DNA of 64,000 nt from Acestrorhynchus altus. Taxonomy: Eukaryota > Chordata > Actinopteri > Characiformes > Acestrorhynchidae. Under the pieces are notes generated by a model that worked only from the letters and a program-made list of their open reading frames with translations, did no database searches and was not told the origin of the DNA. Each line of letters opens with the position of its first letter. Position 1 is the stretch's first letter. This document shows, in pieces, positions 9,601 through 17,800 of the stretch. Both the position numbers and the translations under genes were made by a program. Location of the stretch: NCBI GenBank assembly GCA_034509495.1, contig CM067520.1, forward strand, positions 26,621,287-26,685,286, in the 5' to 3' direction.

Positions 9601-11174
9601 ATGATTCTGAAAAAGGTCAGGAATCAGCCCAGAACTTCAAGGAGGACCTTGTCAATGACCTGAAGAGAGCTGGGACCACAGTCTCAAAGATTACCACTAG
9701 TAACACAAAACGCCATCATGAGTTAAAATCCTGCACACATGTAAGGTCCCCCTGCTCATGACAGCACATGTCCAGGACTATTTGAAGTGGGAGGAGGTGT
9801 GGGAGAAGATCATGTGGTCAGATGAGAATAATGTTTGGAGGAAAATGACGGAAGATGAAGGATGAGTACAACCCCAAGAACACTGTCCCAACGGAAGCCA
9901 ATGGACGATGAGAGAACAGGACTAATGTGATCAAATTTCCAAGCTCTGGAGAGACTCCAGCAGCAGTGTTTTGGACTAATTGGAGCTTCTCCAAAGGTTT
10001 TCCTGAACTACCAGCCAGATAGGCTTTACAATAATCCAGCCTTGATTTTATGGAGACATGTACCAGTATCTCAGCATCTTTGTGGGAAAGTACTTTATGC
10101 AACTTGGCACTATTACGGAAATCAAAGAAGCCAGTTTTTACTAAATTGCTGATGTGCGTATCAAATGAAAGATCTGTGTCGAACACAACCCCTAGGTTTT
10201 TACGGTGGAGCTGGGAGTGATTAATAGACTAATTGTAATATTAGATTTCTTGGGCCTCACAATTAAAACTTCGGTTTTATCTGAAATTAGTAAGTGTAAT
10301 GTATCAGTCCTGTTTATCTGTCTTCCTGTCTCATCTTTGCTGTTTATTCCCCATGTGCTTCTAAACAAATGTATTGTTTGTTTTGGTCCTGTCTCCTCCC
10401 TTGCTCCGCCCATTCCCAGCTGTGTCTAATTTGTAACCCTGCCCCTTCATTTCCCAGCTCCAGGTGCGTGTAATTCTGTCCCTCTATTTCAGGGCCTTTG
10501 TTTCAGTCAGTCCTTTTGTTTGTTTGTTGTGGTAGTTGCTGTTGTTTTCCCACAAAACTACAGTGGGAGAAACATTTAAAGTGTACCTATGATAAAAAAT
10601 TACAGACCTCTCCATTATTTATAGGTGGGAAAACTTGCAAAATCGGCAGTGTATCAAAACTTAATTCACCCCACTCTATGTCCAAATATTTTGGACACTC
10701 TTTCTGATAAAGGCATTTAGCTACACTGTCACACCTATTGTTGACACACATGTGTAAATGCATGCACAGCTTGTTTCTTCACTACAGACACGTACCACTA
10801 GCAAAATTGGACCCCTTATGAACATGAGCCTTTTGGCATCATGTCGACTGCCAGGTGTGGGCACTGAGCTGTGGAGCAATTTGTTATGAATTGGGATAGT
10901 GATCCTTCAACATCTTGACCTCATGAACAATTTTTTTGCAGAATGCAATCAAAAGCAAAATGCAATGCAAACAAAAGCAGGATAATCTCTTTTTAATACC
11001 CTTGATTTCAGAAGAAACTAAATTAACACAGTAAATCAACATCATTTTGCAGGTATGGAAAACGAGTACGCAATGCAACTTATGGAAAATGACAACGGGG
11101 AACATCCTTGCATCGAGGCAGAATCATTTTCAGCCAGACAGAAGAATGATATGGTGGAGATGAAGTTACTGTAG
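2507..11174 (+). CDS. Gene A: SRCR/Ig type I membrane receptor, 5' end outside the window
   Basis: Eleven exons are seen: 2507-2815, 2948-3253, 3330-3617, 4587-4895, 5031-5336, 5413-5700, 6875-7198, 8284-8571, 8650-8973, 9056-9190 and 11053-11174. They join in one open frame of about 998 residues with AG/GT borders throughout. Domain order is SRCR, SRCR, Ig, SRCR, SRCR, Ig, SRCR, Ig, Ig, transmembrane helix, tail. Each SRCR has eight cysteines (group B, as in CD163 and DMBT1) and the core motifs SGRVEV, QWGTVC, VVCRQ and DAGV. By family these are extracellular pattern-recognition or scavenger domains; the ligand cannot be read from sequence. No signal-peptide exon is visible between the LINEs and the first exon, so the 5' end is either upstream or lost. 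Fish databases would probably call it DMBT1-like or M130-like, but the Ig domains do not fit those proteins. Confidence 0.82.
3618..4586 (+). other. Intron of gene A with a dispersed fish repeat
   Basis: No exon is seen here. Around 3985-4140 lies a well-known type of dispersed fish sequence containing ACTCATTCACACACCAGAGC and, further on, GAACATGGAAACTCCAC. It is degraded and its class is not clear. The last 100 bases before the next exon resemble the DNA in front of other first-position SRCR exons, which suggests that the upstream intron was duplicated with the cassette. Confidence 0.5.
4587..5700 (+). CDS. Gene A cassette II: SRCR-SRCR-Ig exons
   Basis: The exons are 4587-4895, 5031-5336 and 5413-5700, the same sizes as in cassette I (309, 306 and 288 bp). 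Even the short introns are nearly the same as in cassette I: the DNA after the first SRCR repeats the block at 2816-2947 with only a few changes. This points to a recent tandem duplication. One change is seen at a normally constant place: the second SRCR reads CRQVECG where all clean copies have CRQVGCG. The cysteines remain intact. Confidence 0.85.
6205..6276 (+). mobile_element. LINE 3' terminus with TCTA tail
   Basis: The sequence GGGATAAATAAAGTTCTATC followed by short TCTA/ATCT repeats is the usual 3' end of fish LINEs of the type whose tail reads 'gggatcaataaagt...tctatctatc'. Only the last ~70 bases are recognisable. The reverse-strand relative is at 61985-62165. Confidence 0.5.
6572..6602 (+). 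repeat. Poly-A run of 31 bases
   Basis: An uninterrupted run of 31 A lies in the intron between cassette II and the third SRCR block of gene A, directly next to the tRNA-like SINE at 6603-6712. It may be an insertion tail or a grown mononucleotide tract. Confidence 0.9.
6603..6712 (-). mobile_element. tRNA-derived SINE fragment
   Basis: Read on the minus strand, the segment has an A-box-like stretch (GTGTGGCACAATAGATAACA) and a B-box-like stretch (GGGTTTGACTCCC) at tRNA spacing, ending GCCTGGGC-like (AGTCTGGGCAAC). This is the head of a tRNA-derived SINE. The A run on the plus strand would be a T run at its 3' end, so that run is probably not its own tail. Confidence 0.45.
6875..7198 (+). 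CDS. Gene A fifth SRCR exon, membrane-proximal type
   Basis: The exon is 324 bp, slightly longer than the cassette exons. It begins GDLNVRLTNGTGTCSGRVEV and keeps eight cysteines. It lacks the DDV motif before the fifth cysteine (LRNIRCLGS instead of LDDVDCSGS) and has an expanded loop (ERASGFGLGACDHGEDAG). The acidic pair of DDV is part of the calcium site in many SRCR domains, so this domain may bind cations differently; that is inference. It is not followed at once by an Ig exon, and matches the lone SRCR of gene B at 28615-28929. Confidence 0.85.
7388..7735 (+). mobile_element. Composite SINE: 7SL-like head joined to tRNA-like body
   Basis: The first ~55 bases hold GTGGCGCGTGCCTGTAAT-like sequence (AGTGGCGCGTGCCTGTAATC), followed by AAGCTACCTGGAGGCTGAGG and CTGGCGG. 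This is the 5' Alu-domain sequence of vertebrate 7SL RNA. From about 7455 it changes to the tRNA-like SINE found also at 31722-31960 and 43840-44003: a B-box-like stretch (GGTCACTAGTTTGAATCCC), then a body with CAGCTGCTCCCCGGGTGCTG, then a GT-rich tail. Only this copy has the 7SL-like head. Confidence 0.65.
7925..8125 (+). mobile_element. LINE fragment, 3' coding region
   Basis: A frame over about 7955-8110 reads LAYKAQTGPAPPYLVAVVKT, then RSVPRLKKISFESIYRNSLK. This resembles the C-terminal part of fish LINE ORF2 proteins (YKALNGLAPxYL then TRS.PRL). It is short and 5'-truncated, sitting in the intron before the Ig exons. Confidence 0.4.
8284..8571 (+). CDS. Gene A Ig-like exon, first of the membrane-proximal pair
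   Basis: A 288-bp phase 1-1 exon between TTTTGCAG and GTAAGA. The Ig cysteines are in DISCSV and SYYCQY. It ends FDVLVV. It differs clearly from the cassette Ig exons, which end SINVTV or SINITV. Gene B has lost this exon except for a relic at 30560-30600. Confidence 0.8.
8650..8973 (+). CDS. Gene A Ig-like exon, last extracellular domain
   Basis: A 324-bp exon between TTTTTCAG and GTACAG. It begins NLLQPDISFSAS and has cysteines in SIICST and NYSCVY. Several N-glycosylation sites (SNIT, VNHS, SANFS, GNYS) are visible. Its close counterpart in gene B is at 30648-30974, so this domain predates the duplication of the two genes. Confidence 0.85.
9056..9190 (+). CDS. Gene A transmembrane exon
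   Basis: A 135-bp exon after CCCTCAG, ending at CAAT before GTGAGT. It codes for a short stalk, then a single helix (GFAATAGLLLISVLIIVFF), then the basic stop-transfer MRRNKYQK. The protein is therefore type I. The gene B exon at 31057-31191 is almost the same. Confidence 0.9.
9225..9890 (+). mobile_element. Tc1-like transposon remnant
   Basis: From 9440 the plus strand reads MAKTKELSKDTRDKLVGLHK, the usual N-terminus of teleost Tc1 transposases (helix-turn-helix DNA-binding part). Frameshifted pieces of the middle follow (EDLVNDLKRAGTTVSK, EKIMWSDEN, YNPKNTVPT). The inverted-repeat sequence (CAGTGGGGAAAATAGGTATT) begins near 9231. The copy is broken by stops and deletions and lies in the last intron of gene A. 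Confidence 0.8.
9905..10320 (-). mobile_element. LINE reverse transcriptase C-terminal fragment
   Basis: The minus strand reads FDTDLSFDTHISNLVKTGFF, then HKVLSHKDAEILVHVSIKSR and LDYCKAYLAGS, then KLQLVQNTAAG. These are the conserved post-RT motifs (LSFDSHIS, SRLDYCNALL, LQLVQNAAAR) of L2/Rex-type fish LINEs. A further piece (TLHLLISDKTEVLIV) runs to about 10320. It sits directly against the Tc1 remnant. Confidence 0.75.
10320..10530 (+). repeat. Dispersed repeat, copy also at 18440-18720
   Basis: The segment with GTTTTGGTCCTGTCTCCTCC, TTGCTCCGCCCATTCCCAGC and GTAACCCTGCCCC matches, in reverse orientation, 18440-18720. It is a repeat family with no visible coding content. Confidence 0.55.
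10560..10662 (-). mobile_element. Tc1-like terminal inverted repeat
   Basis: TTTAAAGTGTACCTATGATA, TTACAGACCTCTCC, then GGTGGGAAAACTTGCAAAAT and CGGCAGTGTATCAAA form the 3' end of a Tc1 element of the same type as that at 9225, in the expected opposite orientation. It may be the other end of that element, split by the LINE and other insertions. Confidence 0.6.
11053..11174 (+). CDS. Gene A cytoplasmic tail exon and stop
   Basis: Acceptor CATTTTGCAG is followed by the frame CMENEYAMQLMENDNGEHPC, then about 20 more residues ending EMKLL and TAG at 11172-11174. There is one tyrosine (NEYAMQ), which does not fit an ITIM or ITAM spacing. The acidic, dileucine-ended tail could serve in sorting, but that is inference. 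Confidence 0.75.
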
Positions 11175-12660
11175 ATGTTGGTGTTTAGAAATGGCAGAAA
11201 ATGATTTACTGAATTTGATTATTGATCCAATGTCCACTTGGTCCACTTGGTCTGCTTTGATAGTAATATTCTGTTCTGATCATGAATACTTTCGCAATGC
11301 ACAGTAAAGTGCTGACCATTGTTATGTAATATCTAGTTTCACTTCTCTTTAAATTTGACATTTACGACACCTTCAGCTGAGAAAAGCTGAGCTCGTGGAA
11401 TCTGAAAATACTAACTGAACTGGCTGAGACGTCACACTGTACTGGAAACACTGCTAATGGACGGTCTTTACTGGCAAGGATGTCCATCATGCCACTTTCA
11501 GCTATGATTAACATTCATACAGAATGATTCACTCATTAACCAACACAATTAAATATCAATTCTTTATCTTTGCAACACATCTGTGTTTATTTAAATTTGT
11601 GTTTGGGCATTTTTAGGGTATGGTAAACCTCCATGTCCCATTTCCTCCCCTCACTCTCTCGCCCTCTTTCTGGAAAACAGTTTGACCAACGCTTGTAGAT
11701 TCAACTACATGACCAGGTGTGGTGGTGAGAAGTGGTGCTTAAAGAGATGGGTTTAAAGCTGTGCAATGCTGACGTGAAATCAGTGAAATCATTATCTTTA
11801 TTCACAATGATTTGAAATCCCAGACACATTTTTTGTTCCCAACAAAAAGACACGTACCTGCATTATTACCCTGTTACTGGAACAAGGGGAAGAAGTTACA
11901 ACATGTAAATGCACATCTCCTGACAATCATCAGATTTAAAAGTGTAGAACTTCATCCAGGTAAGCCCTACATGCTGATCCTCATTTCATCACCAGCACTC
12001 AACTGAGGTAGCCTTTCAGCCTCTATTCAGCCCTTCACGATGTCCCTATGAAAACCATGTGGACAAGGTCAGAGCAATTTAAGCACCACACCAACTTCCT
12101 AGTGAAGAAGGCCCCTTCAGCATCTCTACCACCTCAGATGCGTGAAGGACTTTGGAGTGCCGTCCAAGGTGCTGCCGGAACTTCTACACCTGCACTATCA
12201 AAGGCATTCTGATGGGGAACGTCACATCAGGACAGACAGGCTCTCCACAGGGTGGTGTGTTCAACACTTGGACTTAGTTCCCTCACCTGCAGTCCAACTA
12301 CATTCAGTGGTGATTGGCTGAAGCCAGGAAGAAGGTGAAGGACCTTTGCCATCCAATTACTGGACTCAGGGAAGTGGAAGTTAGGGAAGTGCTGTCACCC
12401 ACTGAAGCTCAGCATGGAGAAGATGAGGCTGAACTTCTTTCCTTATTTTATTCCCTTTTATTAGTTTAAAATTTTAACCTTTGCAGAACCGATAGTCTTT
12501 CATTTTTTGCAATAATTAGGACGATAAAAAAAAATCTTTAATGCTATATTTATTATTTGATTTTAAATGAAAATGTAAATGTGTTAAAAGGAATAAGAAT
12601 TTCTCACTGCAAATAAACTCTCTGTCCAGAAACTGAGATTTTCACAGGACAATGACGGTG
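11175..12660 (+). other. Gap between genes A and B, with a LINE remnant
   Basis: The gap holds the 3' UTR of gene A and AT-rich DNA. At about 12055-12420 the plus strand gives pieces such as LYHLR, DFGVPSKVL, NFYTCTIKGILMGN and TGSPQGGVFN in shifting frames. These resemble the C-terminal region of fish LINE reverse transcriptases. No other gene is seen. Confidence 0.5.
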
Positions 12661-12894
12661 AAAGACTGCTTCAGGTGGGGTCATCGAGTGTGGACTGAGG
12701 AAAAGAGGAAAGAGACAAGAAAACAAGGAGAAACAAAAAGGGAACCAAAACTGTCAAGCCTCTTGACGGGGACGTTTCTGAGTGGATATAAAAATGATCA
12801 TCCCTTCAGTATAAAGCTGTTTACAGACAGCAGCAGAAATCACTGTCAGACTGAACATTGATCTGAAGAAGGCTTGAAGGACCAGGGGACCAGG
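12660..12894 (+). promoter_or_regulatory. Likely promoter and 5' leader of gene B
   Basis: Two TATA-like boxes (GGATATAAAAATG near 12784 and CAGTATAAAGCTG near 12808) lie 80-110 bp before the start codon. With normal TATA spacing, transcription would begin near 12840, giving a leader of about 55 bases. Two GAGGAA cores (12697 and 12705), the kind bound by PU.1-type ETS factors in myeloid genes, lie about 90 bp upstream of the TATA boxes. All of this is pattern reading, with no functional support. Confidence 0.4.
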
Positions 12895-12925
12895 ATGCTG
12901 AGACCTCACCTCACTTTAATGCTGG
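12895..12925 (+). CDS. Gene B signal-peptide exon 1
   Basis: ATG at 12895 lies in GACCAGGATG (purine at -3). It codes MLRPHLTLML plus one base, then GTAAGT. This ATG is chosen because the frame joins at phase 1 to 16647-16679 to make a 21-residue signal peptide. Confidence 0.75.
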
Positions 12926-14803
12926 GTAAGTTCATTCTGATTACACTTATATTGATGTTTATATGCTTGATTATTGATAGTATTTATGTCTGCAATGTAC
13001 GTATACAATCATACACTATGCCAAATACATATGCACAGAAAAAAAAAACTTAAGGTAGGTAGATCACTTTTTTCATTTCAGAGGGAACAAACAACAAAGG
13101 AGCAAACAGAAATAAAAAAATTATATTAATGCATCTCAGAATAAAATATTGTGAAAGTCTTATTTTGTTCAGACTTTAACTCAAAGAAAGTAAAAGTCAT
13201 TTATTTTATATTCATTACATTTAAGTCATCAATTTTGATTCTGTTCTGTGTGTCCAAAACATTGTATTTGATTGTGTATGATTGTACACGTACATTGCAT
13301 AAAACAATAATAATGTCAATAATGGTGGTGAAAAAATGCATACAACCATATATAAATACAAAAAAAAATCAGTACATTGTGTCCTGAAGATTTCTTCAGA
13401 ATCCAGCTGCAATTATTACATAATGTATTACTCAATATAGAGATCAGTCAAGATCACATGATCTTCCAGAGATGTTATACAATCTTTGAGTTGAGTCAGC
13501 ACTTTTATTTTAATTCAAATTTTAAGCTCCACAGAGACCACAGAAGCCTGGGACCACCTCTCCAATCATATCGTCTCTGGTCACCAAAACTGTCAATCAC
13601 TTAATTCCTAAGTGTAACCCCGCCTTCCCATGAAAACTAGGGATGTGACGGAGCTGAGGAAAATCCGCATCCGTCGGATTCGAATTTTTTAGCTACAAAT
13701 CTGTCGAATGCAAATGCAAATACGGTTTTGGTAAACACGGGGCCGAGAACCCCCGATAAACCCCGATAAGCCCATTTGTGCTTATTTTCTTTGCATTTTT
13801 TCAACACAAATACATGATGCTTAAACAGGCCATAAGCCACCGGTAGTCACGGACTCACGGTGTTCTGTAAACAATTCATCATGCTGTTTAAACGACCCTG
13901 AATCACAAGATTATCAATCTGGTTTTGTCTCTCCTGCCTGTTATTGATCTGGACTGTTTGACCCTGTTTAACGCATTTGTCCCATTAAAGTGCTGTGTTT
14001 ATATCTGCGTGTGCTTCGTGCTGTCCAGTCCCGACGGTATGATTGGTCTTGTTTTATATACCGGCGGCGATTTCAAATCCGCATTCGAGGAAAGTTGTCC
14101 CTAAAAGATCCGTCAAATTCGAATCTGCTAAAAATAGTCTAAGTTTGAATGTCATCGAATTCTAATTTCGTCACATCCCTAATGATAACCCTGCCTTTGA
14201 TGCCTTTGCGCAATCTGAAGAATAATTACAAACAGGAGAGACTGATGACAACCTGAGCATTGCTGTTAACATCCAGATTGCGTCCCTTGTATTTCTTATA
14301 ACCAACCGTAAAATTACAATATTTGCAGGAAATACAACATTCAACCCACATCCTTCCAACTTTAACTCCTAAGTATCATGCTTAATGTAGCTGAAACAAC
14401 TTCTCTCTCACTAAATTCAGTTAAACTTAATTTATAAATAGCACATTAACATATAGTCCATATTATTCTAGAAACAAAATTCCTAAAACCGGACCTGAGA
14501 AGATATCGCGATATCTCGCGAGATTTCCCCCATGCGGCCATACTCTTGAATATTAGCAACAACAAAAAAAAGTCCAAGACACTTGTGTCCCAGTATCATC
14601 ACAGTGTCACAGTGAGCACCTTGCAGAGTAGTTCTGGTGTAGTTTTACCGTCTACTGACCTGAAGAATAATTACAAACAGGAGAGAGTGATGACAACCTG
14701 AGCACTGCTGTTAACATCCAGATTGCGTCTGAGGCAGACAGGGGGGGTCACACCCAAACCAACCCTGTGCAACAACCTACTAAACAATGGTTCCGCTTCA
14801 CCA

Positions 14804-14865
<62 letters not shown>

Positions 14866-17800
14866 CACATCAGGACAGAACTCAATACAGACACATTAAT
14901 ACACCAAAATGCAAACAAACTGTTATTTCTTAATGAATTTTCCCTGAAAATAGGAGAAATTGCACGTGAAACATATTTAGAGGTTACAATAACCAAAATA
15001 ATGTGGTGACATTTTTAGGAGCACCATATATTCATAGTTTGACATATTTTTATTCACCAAAATATTAGAAATGTATTTATAGGAGACAGTCACACAGACC
15101 AGATACTGTTATTTTCAGATCTACTTCTCTAATTTGTCTTCATTTGTGGTGTAATTTTAAAGCAGAATTTAAATATTTGTATGGATTTGACCGTGTTTTG
15201 ATTAAAAAATTATTTCCGCACAATTGTTGCTCACAAGATCTTGACCCAATATTCTCCAGTGAATTTTATCATGCCCATTCCCCTCTGAAATAATGTCTGA
15301 CAGACGCCTGCATCAACCAGCATCACATTGAGTATGTGATGTGGAGAGAGAGCGCCATCTACCCACCCAGAGAGGGAGAGCTCTCCCTCTGACTCCGACT
15401 GCCAATGACAAACTGTATGACCTGGGATTTTAACTCACCATCCTCAGATCATAGTCATATCTCTGAGTCACTCTGAGCCTAAAATCCCTTTTACATAAAG
15501 TCAATTGTTAAGATTGAGTGCAAATTCAAAAGCAATAATTTGAATCTGATTAATATTTATTAGATTAACAAGGATATTTATAATAAAAATACATTGTCTC
15601 ATTTTTTTGATAGTGGTCCAAATAACAAACAAATAACCTGAATGTCCGTTACTATTTTTATTATTTATAGTATTATCCCTTCTCAGGACTTTTATTTGAA
15701 CACAGTGTGAGCAAGGAAAGAGAGCAGAACAGCCCCTCCCTTCTCATTTTCCTGTATAACCCAATATCTGAGTCAGTGATGTCATCAGCCCACCCCCTCT
15801 CTCTGATCAGTCAGTCTGTATGCAGGTTGAACATTAGCCCCGCCCCTCTCTCTGATCAGTCTGTATGCAGGTTGAACGTTAGCCCCGTCCCCTCTCTCTG
15901 ATTAGTCAGAGTCTGTATGCAGGTTGAACGTTAGCCCCGCCCCCTCTCTCTGATCAGTCATTGATTTAGCCTTTAATTTGGTCTTCCCGGTGAGTGCTGT
16001 CTGACCAGTCAATTTACTTTTACAGAGCTGTTGAGCTTGTTTCCTCATTCCTTTACTTTCTTAGACTGTGGAAACTGCATCCCATCATTGCGTGCCTTCT
16101 TTACGGGGCTTAAAGCACAAGAATTTCTCTTCATTGTGAAAACTGAACTACCATTGATATTAAACAAGGCCTACCACCTCTTGCTTGACCAGCTTTCTTC
16201 ATATTCTGATCCTCCTTAAAAAATCCCCAACTCACACAGGGTTTTACTACTACCTCCCTCTCCCCTTTTTCTGGATGAGGAAAGCTAAGTTTCATTATAT
16301 GAACAAAGTCAGGACATCTGTCTGTGAGCTGAATCGTGAGAACTTGGGCTATGCAGCAGGACAACGACCGTAAGCACACTAGTGGTTATAACTGTAACCA
16401 AACAAATATATAATATTGGATCATTTTGCTCAGTAAATAAATGTCCAAATGTAATACATTTTTTGTCTCATTTGTTTTAATCTGGTTCTTGTGTTAACTT
16501 TTGGATCTGAAATCTGAGATTTTAGGTCACATTTATGCAGAAATATAGCACCACTGCATATATACATTTTCAACACATGATCAGATCAGTCCAGATGTTA
16601 ATGCAGGTATAAACATTTTTATCACTGAATTTCTTCTTTATTTCAGTGGCCAGTGTTCTTAGTGCTCCAGTGTTGGCTGGTAAGTTTCCTTTTTAGATTG
16701 GAAGTGGATTTAATGTATTATTTTGTGTACCAACATTTTATTAATTAAATTTCAAAACAGACATTTGCTACAAGCCAGTGCAGACAAAAATATCTTCAAG
16801 TCCGTTGAAACAAGTTACAATCTGCATAAACATTTCATTTTCATACAGCTGCATTTATTCTCCTTTTCCATTCCTTTAGATACAAACGTGAGACTCGTCA
16901 ATGGTCCTGGATCCTGTTCTGGTAGAGTGGAGGTTTATTATACTGGTCAGTGGGGAACAGTGTGTGATGATGGCTGGGACTTGAAAGATGCAGATGTGGT
17001 GTGCAGACAGATGGGATGTGGGACAGCTATCAGTGCCCATATCGGTGCTCATTTTGGTCAGGGAAGTGGCCCAATACTTCTGGATGATGTTGTTTGCTCT
17101 GGGAGTGAAAGATCCATCATAAAGTGTCGTCATGTTGGATCTGGCAGACACAACTGTCATCATGGTGAAGATGCTGGTGTTACCTGCTCCGGTAAGAAAC
17201 ATTTTCATTTTTTATGTTGTAATGCGGTTTATTGTCTTCTGATTGTTTACTGAAAAAAATACATTTGTTTTTCTTTTTATGCTTCAAATCAGAAGTCAGA
17301 CTGGTGAATGGAACAGGTGACTGCAGTGGACGAGTGGAGGTCATTCATGATGGTCAGTGGGGAACAGTGTGTGGTGGTAACTGGGATATGAATGATGCAG
17401 AGGTGGTGTGCAGACAGGTGGGATGTGGCAGAGCGGTCAGTGCTCCTCTTACTGCCCACTTTGGTCAGGGAAGTGGACCAGTATTTCTGGATGATGTTGG
17501 TTGTTCTGGAAGTGAAAGCTCCCTCACAGGTTGCTCTCATAGAGGATTTGGAATGAACAACTGCAGTCATGGTGAAGATGCTGGTGTTGTCTGCTCAGGT
17601 AAGGTTCTGTTCTTGGTAAGAATCACTCTTTCTGGAAAATGAAGATTCACTTACTGAAATGACTTCTTTAACAGACGTCCTGCCGAGCCCCACCCTCACC
17701 CTGATCTCAACAAAGTCTACTGTGATGTCTGGAGAAGGACTTCTGTTCAGATGTACATTACCGGACACAACGTCCACCTCTGTATCCTTCCATTTATATA

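Noticed and set aside
11053..11174. ITIM or ITAM in the receptor tail
   Set aside because: The only tyrosine (NEYAMQL) has Q at +3 and N at -2, which fits neither motif.
14671..15009. Arg-Glu and Leu-Ser repeat open frames
   Set aside because: They are the (TC)28 microsatellite read on both strands.
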